44,677 bases of DNA from Polyangiaceae bacterium (GCA_009781005.1 WQYX01000028.1:1-44677), one strand, 5' to 3'. Shown: positions 34,995 to 44,007, counted from the first letter of the stretch. Notes: generated by a model not told the origin, from the sequence alone. Numbers and translations: made by a program.

Positions 34995-36563
34995 ATGGCA
35001 CTTCGGACCGCGCTTCTCTCCGTTTCCGACAAGACTGGTCTCGTGAACTTCGCCGCCGCGCTCGACAAGCGCGGTGTCACGATTCTTTCGAGTGGTGGCA
35101 CGGCAAAAACGCTTGCCGCCGAAGGGATCCGGGTCGTTACGGTTGAAGAGTACACGGGTTCGCCGGAGGTGATGGGCGGTCGCGTCAAGACGCTGCACCC
35201 GCGCGTTCACGGTGGCATCCTCGCTCGCGAGGGAACCGACGAGAGCGATCTCGAGCGGCTCGGCGCGCGCTTCATCGATCTCGTGGTCGTCAATCTTTAT
35301 CCGTTCGAGAAAGTCGCGAGCAATCCTGCGGCAAGCTTCGAGGAGCTCATCGAGAACATCGACATCGGCGGGCCCTCGATGGTGCGCTCGGCGGCCAAGA
35401 ACCATGCGCGCGTCACGGTCGTGTGCGATCCGAGCGACTACGATCGCGTGCTCGCGGACATCGAGAAGACCGGCGATGTGTCGCCGAAGCTTCGTCGCGA
35501 GCTTGCCGCGAAAGCATTCGCGCACACGGCGGCGTACGACGCGGAGATCAGCGGCGTGCTCTCCGGGTCGCGCGCGCTGAGCGCGGAGGAGGCGAGCACG
35601 AGCCCGTATCCACGTTACCTGACGTTGCCGTTCGAGCGAGCGTACGGACTTCGCTACGGAGAGAACCCGCATCAATCAGGTGCATTCTACATTGAACGCA
35701 ACGCAGCCGGCGGGACGATCGCGCGCGCCGAGAGTCTCGGCGCAGGTGGCAAGGAACTCAGTTTCAACAACCTCGTCGATGCCGATGCGGCGCTCGACGC
35801 CGTGCGCGAGTTCGATCGCCCTGCGGCCGTCGTCGTAAAACACACGAATCCGTGTGGCGTCGCGGTCGCTGCCACGCTCGCCGACGCCTACAAGATCGCG
35901 CGTGACGCGGATGCCGTCTCGGCCTACGGCGGGATCGTCGCACTGAATCACGAAGTCGACGGAGTCACCGCGAAGGTCCTCGCTGAGACGTTCCTTGAAT
36001 GCATCATCGCTCCGAGCTTCAGCGCCGCGGCCCTCGAAGTGCTTCGCGCGAAGAAGAACTTGCGCTTGCTCGCAACGGGAAAATGGCTCGCGCCGGATCA
36101 CGAGGCCATGACGTACAAGCGCGTCTCGGGTGGTCTCGTCGTTCAGGCGCGCGACGCAACGGCGAGTGGAGAGGTGCTGAAGGGCAAAGTCGTCACCAAG
36201 CGCGCGCCAACCGCCGAGGAGCTCGCGGGGCTCGAGTTTTCGTGGCGCGTGTGCAAGCACGTCAAGTCGAACGCCATCGTGCTCGCCAAAGGTGAGCGCA
36301 CCGTGGGCATCGGTGCCGGGCAGATGTCTCGCGTCATTTCCGTGCAGATTGCATGCGAGAAAGCGGGCGAGGAAGCGAAGGGCAGCGTCCTGTCGTCGGA
36401 TGCTTTCTTCCCATTCGCAGATGGAATCGAAGCCGCTGCAAAGCGCGGCGTCACGGCCGTGGCCCATCCCGGTGGCAGCATCAGAGACACCGAGATCATC
36501 GCGAGAGCCGACGATCTCGGCCTCGCGATGGTCCTCACCGGTGCGCGCCATTTTAGACACTGA
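34995..36563 (+). CDS. purH: Bifunctional AICAR formyltransferase/IMP cyclohydrolase
   Basis: 522 residues, normal length for the family; AGAGGG precedes the ATG. It catalyses the last two steps of purine synthesis, AICAR to FAICAR to IMP. The N-terminal IMP cyclohydrolase domain shows ALLSVSDKTGLVNFAAAL, LSSGGTAKTL and VMGGRVKTLHPRVHGGIL. The C-terminal transformylase domain has RYGENPHQSGAFY, ELSFNNLVDADAALDAV, the catalytic Lys-His in VVVKHTNPCGVAV, IGAGQMSRV and AHPGGSIRD. Both active sites look complete. The stop codon's last base is also the first base of the family D repeat. Confidence 0.97.
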   Translation: MALRTALLSVSDKTGLVNFAAALDKRGVTILSSGGTAKTLAAEGIRVVTVEEYTGSPEVMGGRVKTLHPRVHGGILAREGTDESDLERLGARFIDLVVVNLYPFEKVASNPAASFEELIENIDIGGPSMVRSAAKNHARVTVVCDPSDYDRVLADIEKTGDVSPKLRRELAAKAFAHTAAYDAEISGVLSGSRALSAEEASTSPYPRYLTLPFERAYGLRYGENPHQSGAFYIERNAAGGTIARAESLGAGGKELSFNNLVDADAALDAVREFDRPAAVVVKHTNPCGVAVAATLADAYKIARDADAVSAYGGIVALNHEVDGVTAKVLAETFLECIIAPSFSAAALEVLRAKKNLRLLATGKWLAPDHEAMTYKRVSGGLVVQARDATASGEVLKGKVVTKRAPTAEELAGLEFSWRVCKHVKSNAIVLAKGERTVGIGAGQMSRVISVQIACEKAGEEAKGSVLSSDAFFPFADGIEAAAKRGVTAVAHPGGSIRDTEIIARADDLGLAMVLTGARHFRH

Positions 36564-36753
36564 GAGCGTGTAGGGCAGCCGTCGCGAGCGAATCAAGGCT
36601 AGGGCGGAGCGCGAGGAGCCCGCGTAAGCATACTTGTCGTACGTGCGCAGGCACCCGAGCGCCCACCTGAGGTCCCGCCGTAGGCGGGCCGACAGCGCCG
36701 AAGGCGCCATCGAAGCGAATCGATTTCGCGCAGCAGGCTGCCCTACACGCTCT
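36563..36753 (+). mobile_element. Family D element with perfect 18-bp inverted ends
   Basis: AGAGCGTGTAGGGCAGCC (36563-36580) is the exact reverse complement of GGCTGCCCTACACGCTCT (36736-36753). The interior holds hairpins such as CCCGCCGTAGGCGGG and GGCGCC-containing arms and is related to family E. It occupies the whole space between the purH stop and the stop of the convergent ribbon-helix-helix gene, overlapping both. It could act as a bidirectional terminator. Relics are at 7949-7990, 33948-33965 and 44481-44520. Confidence 0.85.
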
Positions 36754-37072
36754 AAATGCCGCGGGGGACCCTATCGAGATCGAGCTGTTCGAGGGCGACG
36801 CGGATGAGGGCGCTGCGATTCGCTTTCGTCACGCCGCGCTCCTTGAGTTGCTCCACCAGCTCGTCGAGTCGATCGAGATCCTTCGTGTACATCGAGATGC
36901 AGATGACTTTGTAATGCGTGGGCTTGGGCTTCGCGTCCGCTCGCCGAGCGCGCAGCGCGCTCCTTGACTTGGGCGGCGCTTGATAGAACGTGCCCGAGAG
37001 CACTCCTGCCACTTCGTCTCCGTCGAGAACGCGTGCCGCTCCGAGCCCTGCTTCTTCGTCTCGCGCTGCCAT
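36752..37072 (-). CDS. Small ribbon-helix-helix-like partner of the ParA ATPase
   Basis: 106 residues from the ATG at 37072, which has GAGGAG six bases upstream; the frame is open 49 codons further but that would overlap the ParA gene. The C-terminal half (HYKVICISMYTKDLDRLDEL, then TKANRSALIRVALEQL) fits the ribbon-helix-helix pattern of a beta strand, a helix, a turn and a second helix. The N-terminal ~50 residues are polar with a basic stretch (SRSALRARRADAKPKP). It starts 43 bp after the ParA stop in the same operon. Small RHH or basic-tailed partners commonly stimulate ParA ATPases and bind DNA. Confidence 0.75.
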   Translation of the reverse strand: MAARDEEAGLGAARVLDGDEVAGVLSGTFYQAPPKSRSALRARRADAKPKPTHYKVICISMYTKDLDRLDELVEQLKERGVTKANRSALIRVALEQLDLDRVPRGI

Positions 37073-37115
37073 CGAAGTCTCCTCTAAGTTCTTCTCGTTC
37101 GAGCGGGCGCGGTCT

Positions 37116-38312
37116 TCAGCCGACCATCGCTTTTGGATCTTCCACGTCGGCATCGGAATTCTCCGGAGTGGCCGCGGCCTTCCCCGTGATGATCCGCTCG
37201 ACGACGCGTTGGTAGTCATGTGCGGCGTGCGACTCGGGCGCGTACTCGAAAATGGTTTTGCCCTGCGCAGGTGCTTCTTTGATTTTGATCGTCGAGCGGA
37301 CCGGCTGAAAGCAGCGGTCGCCGAAATGATCTTTCATCGTGCTCCAGGCCTCGCGGCAGATGCGTGCACGAGCGTCGTAGAACGTCGGTAGTACGCCGAA
37401 GATTTGCACCGGATGGTGGAGCAGCGAATTGACGTTCTTGACGGTCTTGATGACCTGCCGCACGCCAACGAGCGAGAGGAAATCGCACGCGACGGGAACG
37501 ACGATCCCCTCGGCAAAGACGAGCGCGTTCTGGTTGAGCAGCGACAAGGACGGTGAGCAGTCGAGCACGATGACGTCGTAATGCGCGACGGCCGGAGCGA
37601 GGCGATCGCGCATGATGCGATCACGATTTTGTCTTCCGGCGAGATATAGTTCTGCGGCTGCAAGCGTCTCGTTCGAGGGAAGCAGATCGAGATTGTCGCG
37701 AACGCTCACCGCAATGTCCTGAGGTTTGAGCCCCATGACGAGACAGTGGTAGAGCGTTTTTTCTGCCTTCACGCCGAGCGACACGGCGACGTTGCCCTGC
37801 GAGTCCGTGTCAACGAGCAAGACCTTGTAGCCTCGCATCGCAAGACCCGCCGCAATGCTGACGCTGGTGGTCGTCTTTCCCGTGCCGCCCTTGTGATTGA
37901 AGATGGCAAGTTTCTTGGGACCGGCAATGTGCGGCCTCGGCAATGCCGATATGGACGCAGCCTTGCCGATCGCGAGCTCGGGCATCGTGGGAGCGATCGC
38001 AGGTGTGGGCGCCGTCGCGCTGCCGAGCCTCAGACCACCTGCTTCGGCAAGGAGCTGCGCGCGACAACCTTCGGAGCACGCGTAATGCGCCTCACCTTTG
38101 ATGCGCACGACCTGCGAAACGAGATCGACGACGAACCGCTTGTTGCAACAATCGCAGACGACACCGCTCGTTGTCTCACCGCGCAGACTCTTGCCATGAC
38201 AGTCCTGCGAGCAGAAAAAGGAGAACGCGCCATCGCGCTCTTCCATTTGGTAACGGAACTGCACCTCGAAGTTGCGTCCGCACACCGTGCAGGACTCGTG
38301 CATGCCGGCCAT
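37116..38312 (-). CDS. ParA-family ATPase with N-terminal zinc-finger-like region
   Basis: 398 residues. The N-terminal ~90 residues carry four Cys clusters (C8/C11, C34/C38, C53/C56, C79/C83) arranged as two treble-clef or zinc-ribbon-like modules, ending CSEGCRAQLLAEAGG. A linker leads to a ParA/MinD domain: deviant Walker A K141-GGTGKTTT, VLLVDTDSQGNVAVSLG, YDVIVLDCSPSLSLL and RSTIKIKEAPAQGKTI. ParA proteins position DNA or protein cargo by ATP-driven gradients on the nucleoid. It is next to purH and a pseudouridine synthase, not parB/oriC or plasmid genes, so it is an orphan cargo-positioning candidate. The zinc region may recognise the cargo. Confidence 0.85.
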   Translation of the reverse strand: MAGMHESCTVCGRNFEVQFRYQMEERDGAFSFFCSQDCHGKSLRGETTSGVVCDCCNKRFVVDLVSQVVRIKGEAHYACSEGCRAQLLAEAGGLRLGSATAPTPAIAPTMPELAIGKAASISALPRPHIAGPKKLAIFNHKGGTGKTTTSVSIAAGLAMRGYKVLLVDTDSQGNVAVSLGVKAEKTLYHCLVMGLKPQDIAVSVRDNLDLLPSNETLAAAELYLAGRQNRDRIMRDRLAPAVAHYDVIVLDCSPSLSLLNQNALVFAEGIVVPVACDFLSLVGVRQVIKTVKNVNSLLHHPVQIFGVLPTFYDARARICREAWSTMKDHFGDRCFQPVRSTIKIKEAPAQGKTIFEYAPESHAAHDYQRVVERIITGKAAATPENSDADVEDPKAMVG

Positions 38313-38392
38313 GCACGTCCCATGTCACAGTCAGAAGCGGCGGGCCAAATAAGTGACGCCGTGATGCTTTAGGTCGCGTGCAGATGGGGCGA

Positions 38393-39391
38393 TCAAATGG
38401 CATCCCAGAACGCCGCCAGATCCTCGGGAAGAGGAGCTTCGACGGCCAGCGGCTCGCCGGTCATTGGATGCGTCATCGTCAAACGCGAGGCGTGCAATGC
38501 ATGGCGAGACAACTCGAGCTTCGCGAAGTCTTCCTTGGTGAGGAGCCCGTCGACACCGCGCGCAAAGCAGGTCTCGTCGGGACCATAGAGCTTGTCGCCG
38601 ACGATGGGCGCGCCGAGCGACGCGAGATGAATGCGGATCTGATGCTGGCGTCCGGTCTCGAGCACACAGCGGATGCGCGCGTACGTCTGGCCGTCGGTGC
38701 AGCGCGTGCGGACCGCTTCGACGACGAAGCGCGTGGATGCTGACAAGGCATGCGTTGTCTCGCCGAGCCGCATCTTCACTTTGAAACGGCTCGCTGGATC
38801 GATCTCGATCGAACGCTCGTAACGAAACGCGTTTGGGCTGTCGTCCGCTCGAGACACGATCCCCGAAGCGGCGACGCCCATTGCGGGATCCGGCACGCCC
38901 CACGTGATCGCCGTGTACGTCTTTTCGATGCCCGTACGCTCTTCGAATTTACGCTTGAGGGTCCGATCGCAATCGGGCGATTTGGAGACGAGCAGGACGC
39001 CGCTCGTCTCACGATCGATCCGATGGCCTAGCGAGAGGAAAGCCCCAGGTCGCTCACGTTTGAGCACGTTGATGAGCGTATTGTTGTAATAACGCGCTGT
39101 TGGATGGACCGGCAGTCCCGCGGGCTTGTCCACCGCAAAGAGGTGTTCGTCCTCATGCAGAACGGGCACGCGCGTTGGGACCGGATCTTCGTCCCACGGT
39201 GGCCGCCAGAGCAGCACGTGCTCTCTGGACTTTACGCGGTGGTTCGACCGCAGACGCTGGCCTTGTGCGCTGAAGGCGCTGTGGTGGATGATGAACTGCG
39301 TGCGCGTGCGGCTGGTTCGCTTGAGTTGCCCCTGCAAAAACACGTCAAGGCGCTGCCCCGCGGACTCCGGAGGCACCCGGAAGACGCTCAT
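38393..39391 (-). CDS. RluA-family RNA pseudouridine synthase
   Basis: 332 residues from the ATG at 39391 (MSVFRVPPESAGQRLDVFLQ); an in-frame ATG at 39478 adds 29 residues but leaves only 18 bp to the divergent glgA start, so I prefer the shorter form. The N-terminal ~70 residues are S4-like. The catalytic domain has LFAVDKPAGLPVHPTARYYN, the active-site Asp in GHRIDRETSGVLLVSKS, VLETGRQHQIRIHLASLGAP and IVGDKLYG. It converts uridine to pseudouridine in rRNA or tRNA. The exact target site is not predictable from the sequence. The start assignment is uncertain. Confidence 0.88.
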   Translation of the reverse strand: MSVFRVPPESAGQRLDVFLQGQLKRTSRTRTQFIIHHSAFSAQGQRLRSNHRVKSREHVLLWRPPWDEDPVPTRVPVLHEDEHLFAVDKPAGLPVHPTARYYNNTLINVLKRERPGAFLSLGHRIDRETSGVLLVSKSPDCDRTLKRKFEERTGIEKTYTAITWGVPDPAMGVAASGIVSRADDSPNAFRYERSIEIDPASRFKVKMRLGETTHALSASTRFVVEAVRTRCTDGQTYARIRCVLETGRQHQIRIHLASLGAPIVGDKLYGPDETCFARGVDGLLTKEDFAKLELSRHALHASRLTMTHPMTGEPLAVEAPLPEDLAAFWDAI

Positions 39392-39496
39392 CACGGCGCC
39401 GTCGACCACGCCGTCCGGTCGCGTGAATTCGGTTTCCGAAGCACGGAGGCGCGTCAAAAGGATCTCCTCGAGAAACATGGTAGAAGCGAGGCTCCG

Positions 39497-40933
39497 ATGG
39501 AGATCCTGTTCGTCACGACCGAGCTTGCACCATACATCAAAGTCGGCGGCCTTGCCGACGTGAGCGCGGCGTTGCCGAAGACGCTGAGAGCTTCCGGCCA
39601 CAAGATCACCATCGTCATGCCGCACTTTGCTGCGTTCGACGACGCAGGTCTGCTCATGGCGCGCCGCCTCACGTCGCTGCGGATCTCGCTCGGTTCGAAG
39701 TCGTACGACGTCACCGTGTTCGATGGGCGGCTCTCCTCTCAGGTCGACCTCGTCCTCTTGGACGCGGCGGATCTCTTCGATCGCCAAGGCGTCTATGGCG
39801 AGCGCGGTGATGACTACGCGGACAACGCCGTTCGCTTTGCGGTCTTGTCGCGCGCCGCCGCCGAGCTCGTCAAGCAACGCGAAGATGCCCGATCGCCGTT
39901 CGACATCGTGCACCTGAACGACTGGCCGTCGGCGCTCGTTGCAAAATACATGAAAGATCTCCGCCTTCGGACACCGTCCCTTCTCACCATTCATAACGTC
40001 GCGCATCAGGGCGTCTTCCCGAAGGACGTCCTTCCGGCGCTCGGCTTCTCTCCATCGGATTTTACGCTCGACGGCATCGAGTTTTACGGTTCGCTGAATT
40101 TCTTGAAGCAAGGCATCCTCTCGGCGGACGCCGTCACGACGGTTAGCCCCACGTACGCGCGCGAGATCCAGACCGAGCAAGGCGGCGAACGGCTCGACGG
40201 TGTCTTGCGCGCCAGGGGGCACATCGTCGGCATCCTCAACGGTGTCGACTACGGCGTATGGAATCCAGCGACGGACTCGGGGCTCGTCGCGCGTTTCGAC
40301 GCCGAGGACGCGGCGAACAAAGCGCGCTGCAAGGGCGCGCTGCAGAAAGAGGTCGGGCTCGCGCTCGACGCGAATGCTCCACTCATCGCGAGCGTGGGAC
40401 GGATCGCTCTGCAAAAAGGCACCGATCTCGTTGCTGAGGCGCTGCCTCGTATCCTTCGCGGTAGCGACACGCAGATCGTGATCGCAGGTGACGGCGATCC
40501 CGTCCTCATCGAGAAGCTCGCGGGTGCCGTCGGCAAAAATCGCGGTCGCGCCGTGTTCGTGCGAGCGGCGTCCGAGGCGCTCGTGCACCGGATATTCGCT
40601 GCAGCCGATATCGCGCTCGTGCCAAGTCGCTTCGAGCCGTGCGGGCTCGTGCAGATGTACGCGCAGCGTTACGGGGCGCCGCCCGTCGCGCATGCCACCG
40701 GTGGGCTCGTCGACACCATCGTCGACTGCGATGCCAAACTCGAGACCGGCACAGGCTTTCTCTTCGACGACGCGACAGCCGAGTCGCTCCTGTCCGCAAC
40801 GTCTCGCGCCGTCGCCGCGTGGCAGTCGCCTGCGTGGCCAGCACTCCGCCGTCGCGTCATGCGCCTCGACCGCGGTTGGGAACGCGCGGCCCGCCAGTAC
40901 GAGATGGCTTACAAGACCGTCGTTCGTTCCTGA
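39497..40933 (+). CDS. glgA: Glycogen (starch) synthase
   Basis: 478 residues, the usual bacterial GlgA length, from the ATG at 39497 (GCGAGG upstream); the frame opens earlier at 39104 but only this start gives the canonical N-terminus MEILFVTTELAPYIKVGGLA. It transfers glucose from ADP-glucose to growing alpha-1,4-glucan. The KVGGL ADP-glucose-binding loop is at residues ~15-19. The GT5 C-terminal lobe has SVGRIALQKGTDL, IVIAGDGDP, and PSRFEPCGLVQMYAQRYG with the conserved Glu. No other glg genes are in the window; it stands alone, divergent from the pseudouridine synthase. Confidence 0.96.
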   Translation: MEILFVTTELAPYIKVGGLADVSAALPKTLRASGHKITIVMPHFAAFDDAGLLMARRLTSLRISLGSKSYDVTVFDGRLSSQVDLVLLDAADLFDRQGVYGERGDDYADNAVRFAVLSRAAAELVKQREDARSPFDIVHLNDWPSALVAKYMKDLRLRTPSLLTIHNVAHQGVFPKDVLPALGFSPSDFTLDGIEFYGSLNFLKQGILSADAVTTVSPTYAREIQTEQGGERLDGVLRARGHIVGILNGVDYGVWNPATDSGLVARFDAEDAANKARCKGALQKEVGLALDANAPLIASVGRIALQKGTDLVAEALPRILRGSDTQIVIAGDGDPVLIEKLAGAVGKNRGRAVFVRAASEALVHRIFAAADIALVPSRFEPCGLVQMYAQRYGAPPVAHATGGLVDTIVDCDAKLETGTGFLFDDATAESLLSATSRAVAAWQSPAWPALRRRVMRLDRGWERAARQYEMAYKTVVRS

Positions 40934-40959
40934 TTTGCGTGCGTAATGCACATTCTTAG

Positions 40960-41080
40960 ACCGCTTTCAAGTTGACGCGAGGTCGAGGCGGGGCCGAGGA
41001 GCGGACCGGAATAGCCTGTTCTGGCTTTGAGGACCGCACCGCAGGCCCCAACGATGAGATCGCGTCAAATCGAAAGCGGT
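40960..41080 (-). repeat. Family A repeat, copy A4 (inverted)
   Basis: Full-length copy, inverted relative to A1, with ends ACCGCTTTCAAGTTGACGC and GCGTCAAATCGAAAGCGGT. It lies between glgA and the convergent membrane-protein gene. The latter reads into the repeat and uses a TGA within its inverted end as stop codon. Confidence 0.88.
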
Positions 41081-41985
41081 AGGCGCGTGGCGCGCGCCAG
41101 CCACGATGCGCGTAGCGCTGTGCGGGCAAGGACGACGAGCTGATGAACCGTGAAAAGAGCGACGAGCGCGATGCCGCCTTTGCCTCCGAGCACCGAAGAT
41201 GCTGCGTAGCCCGGCCCGAGGACTGCGATGGCCAACACCGCGCGCCATCCCCACGCGATGATTGCGGGGACGAGCGACCGGCGCGCGACGCGGAACGCTG
41301 CACTCATTGCTCGCCTCGTGATCAAGAGATTCGAGACTCCGCTGCCAGCGAGAGAACTCTCGCGCACCGCGGCGGCACGTGCGACGTCGAACACGACGCC
41401 GACGATGCATGCGATGAGCGCGAAGATCGCGAGCGCGACGGCGCCGACAACGAACGCGGGCGTTTCGCCGAGGCGCGAGACGAGCGCGCGATTGAGCAGG
41501 CCGCTCACGAAGAATCCGACGCTCACGATGATCCCCTGGCCGATGGCGGCGACCACGAGGAGGATCATCATCGAGACCCATGCCGCGGCGCCTGCTCGAA
41601 GCATCTGAGCGGGTCTGGGTGCGATGCCCGCTGGGCCTCGTCCGAGGGCGAGCGATGCGAGGAGCGCGCCGAGGACGAGCTGTCCGAGCACGATGCTCGC
41701 GACGACGAGCAACATCGACGTTCGAGTTGCGATGGCGAGGGCGGGCCCGATGTCGCCGATCGTCGTTAGGAGCTCGCGCGCGCCGGGTCGAAAAAGCACG
41801 GCGTCGCCCTCGGGATGCGCGCCCCACACGCTCTCGGCCCACGCGTGCACCGGTGTTGCGATGATGAGCCCCAGAGCGAGCTGCCAGAGGTAGACGAGCA
41901 CGATCGCCCCGGGCCGCCGCCGCGCGCGGATTTCTGTGGGCGCGAGCCGGCGAAGGTTCGCGTCGTCATCGAGCGACGTGCTCAA
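41065..41985 (-). CDS. Multi-pass membrane protein of unknown function
   Basis: 306 residues from a TTG at 41985 whose TTGA overlaps the stop of the M1 peptidase gene; the upstream open frame has no ATG until inside that gene. About six hydrophobic segments are visible, e.g. IVLVYLWQLALGLIIATPVH, LLVVASIVLGQLVLGALLAS, AAAWVSMMILLVVAAIGQGI, AVALAIFALIACIVGVVFDV and AIIAWGWRAVLAIAVLGPGY, with a cytoplasmic basic start (EIRARRRPG). I recognise no family. Its last residues (LPLSI) and stop are encoded by repeat A4, so its original C-terminus may have been replaced. It is probably co-expressed with the peptidase. Confidence 0.75.
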   Translation of the reverse strand: MSTSLDDDANLRRLAPTEIRARRRPGAIVLVYLWQLALGLIIATPVHAWAESVWGAHPEGDAVLFRPGARELLTTIGDIGPALAIATRTSMLLVVASIVLGQLVLGALLASLALGRGPAGIAPRPAQMLRAGAAAWVSMMILLVVAAIGQGIIVSVGFFVSGLLNRALVSRLGETPAFVVGAVALAIFALIACIVGVVFDVARAAAVRESSLAGSGVSNLLITRRAMSAAFRVARRSLVPAIIAWGWRAVLAIAVLGPGYAASSVLGGKGGIALVALFTVHQLVVLARTALRASWLARATRLPLSI

Positions 41986-43973
41986 GGCGACAGCGCCCCC
42001 ATGACGAGCTCGGCGAAGTACGTTGCACGCTCGAGCGTCCGCGGTGCGCCTGCAGCGCGGGTGCCCGGCGCTCTTGCGAAGTTGTTCTCCGGGCTCTCGT
42101 CGAGCAAGACACGGCTCTCCGGATCCACGATGACCATGCGCAGCGGTGACGTACCATTGTAGGGTACACGTATTGATTCGCCCTCGCCGTCCCACGGCAC
42201 GCGCGTGCGCGTCCCGTCTTCGGCGATCATCTCGATCTCGACGGGAAAGCTCAGAGTTCCGCGTCGCGTGACGAGCGCCCAGCCGCTCGAGCGGTTGCTC
42301 GGCGCGCCTCTCGGGACGGTCTCGCGCTTGCCGTCGACATCGAAGATCCCCCACGGCGCGTGCTCGGGGTGAGAGCTCATCGACGTGATTGTGTAGTCCA
42401 CCCAGCCCTTGTCGAAGAGTGCAGTTTGCAACGTTTCGGCCGCGCGCTCGCCCATCGTGGTCCGGAACGTCGCGACGAGATCGTCCGGTGTTGGATGCCT
42501 GAATCGGAACGCGCGCGCGTACGTCCCCATCGCGCGCTGCATGACGTCGTCACCGTAGACGCGGCGCAGTGTCTCGAGCAGGGCGCCGGTGCGGCTGTAA
42601 ACCAAGCCGCCGTAGGCGCTGCCCGTCGTGAACGCGTCGGCGGGTTGAGCGATCTTCGCATCGTGCCCGAAGCGCCGCGCGCCTTCGGCGTGAACGTTGA
42701 TGTCGGAGACTCGGAGACCGAACAGATCGACCATCGATCCGTAACCTCGCCACGCGCCCATCGCTTCCGCCTCGGCGTAGGTGTTGAGTCCCTCGTCGAG
42801 AAAAGGCCACTTGTCTTCGTTCGATGCGATGAGCCCATAAAAGTACTGATGCCCGAATTCGTGCATCGTCGTGAGCTCCGGATCGAGGATGCCGCGCGGG
42901 ATCCACGGCGCGCCGTGGTCGCCGGTCGTAATGAGCGTCGGATACTCCATGCCGCCTGCTTCACTTGCCGTTGCGGGCGGGTGCACGACGGTGAGCACGG
43001 AGTACGGATACGTTCCGTAGCGTTCGCGGTAATGCGGAATCGCGAAGCGAATCGTGGCGAGCTCGCGATCGGCAATCGCGTTGTTTCCTCGTGGGTAGAG
43101 CATGTTGACGAGCACGTTGCCCATCTGCTCGGTGCGCGTTTCGAATTTGTCCCACGCGGTCCACGCGAAATCGTGCACGTCGTCCTGCACGTGGCGCAGG
43201 ATGCGTCGGCCCTCCTCCGTGCGCTGTTCGACGAGTGGGCCGGTTGCACCGACGACGTACGCTGACGGAACGTTGAGGGTTACGTCGAATCTGCCGAAGT
43301 CGGCGTAGAACTCGCCGAGATGGTGAAAAGGGAAATGGGCAAAGGTGCCATTTTTTTCGATTGCAGCGATCTTCGGGAACCACTGCGCGACCATGTGAAA
43401 GCTTCCGTCGTGACCCGTGCGCTCCACGATCGTTGGCAACTTGTCGTCCCACTCGACTTCGAGGGTGATGGTTTCACCCGGAAGCACATCGCGCGGAAGC
43501 GGGACGCGCGCGTCGGTTTCATCGTCGTCTCCCGCGCGCTTGGTCTCAATCTTCGGACCTAACTCGGTTCGTTCGTGCGCATCCACGAGCGTGAGGCGCC
43601 CCACGTCGATCGTGCCCCATTCAGGCGGCACCGTGACGCCGCGGAACCCGCCGATGGGCGCGCGCATGAAAGCTGACGACTGATTCTTGAACGCATTGAG
43701 ATACAGGTGCAGCCAAAGCTCGCGAACGGACTCGTTGCTCGCGTTGCGCCAGGCGATCGTTCCTTCACCATGCACGGTGTGAGCGATCTCATCGAGCTTC
43801 GCATGAAGTGTGTAATCTACAATTTTTTCGGGGTGCTCCAGCATCGGCACGGCTGCGAGTGATACGGCTGCCGGCGAAGTGGCCCCTGCAGGTGCATCCC
43901 CATGCGCCGGCGCTACAGCGAACCCAAACGCCGTGAGGAGGGTGAGCACCCTCGTTCCGTTCGCGACACCCAT
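41982..43973 (-). CDS. Exported M1-family metallopeptidase (gluzincin)
   Basis: 663 residues. The N-terminal signal peptide (VLTLLTAFGFAVAPAHG) suggests a periplasmic or secreted enzyme. An aminopeptidase-N-like beta domain (~45-270) precedes the catalytic domain with GGMEYP (340-345, the GxMEN-type exopeptidase loop), HEFGH at 371-375, and E394 in FLDEGLNTYAE, exactly the HExxH-x18-E zinc site. GxMEY instead of GAMEN is common in the TaqCOG0308-like branch of M1. It likely trims peptides in the periplasm. It lies 34 bp after a small lipoprotein gene and overlaps the membrane-protein gene, so a three-gene operon is likely. Confidence 0.92.
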   Translation of the reverse strand: MGVANGTRVLTLLTAFGFAVAPAHGDAPAGATSPAAVSLAAVPMLEHPEKIVDYTLHAKLDEIAHTVHGEGTIAWRNASNESVRELWLHLYLNAFKNQSSAFMRAPIGGFRGVTVPPEWGTIDVGRLTLVDAHERTELGPKIETKRAGDDDETDARVPLPRDVLPGETITLEVEWDDKLPTIVERTGHDGSFHMVAQWFPKIAAIEKNGTFAHFPFHHLGEFYADFGRFDVTLNVPSAYVVGATGPLVEQRTEEGRRILRHVQDDVHDFAWTAWDKFETRTEQMGNVLVNMLYPRGNNAIADRELATIRFAIPHYRERYGTYPYSVLTVVHPPATASEAGGMEYPTLITTGDHGAPWIPRGILDPELTTMHEFGHQYFYGLIASNEDKWPFLDEGLNTYAEAEAMGAWRGYGSMVDLFGLRVSDINVHAEGARRFGHDAKIAQPADAFTTGSAYGGLVYSRTGALLETLRRVYGDDVMQRAMGTYARAFRFRHPTPDDLVATFRTTMGERAAETLQTALFDKGWVDYTITSMSSHPEHAPWGIFDVDGKRETVPRGAPSNRSSGWALVTRRGTLSFPVEIEMIAEDGTRTRVPWDGEGESIRVPYNGTSPLRMVIVDPESRVLLDESPENNFARAPGTRAAGAPRTLERATYFAELVMGALSP

Positions 43974-44007
43974 CGCCGTGCCACGTTAGCAGACCTCGAT
44001 GATCGAG

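Noticed and set aside
34995..36563. Possible intein or fusion in purH
   Set aside because: Length and motif order are normal for the bifunctional enzyme.
39104..39496. Upstream extension of glgA
   Set aside because: It is antisense to the S4 region of the pseudouridine synthase, and the canonical GlgA N-terminus begins at 39497.
38393..40951. An 852-residue minus-strand frame fusing the pseudouridine synthase to sequence opposite glgA
   Set aside because: Only the part from about 39391 resembles a protein family; the rest is the antisense of glgA, whose motifs are complete.
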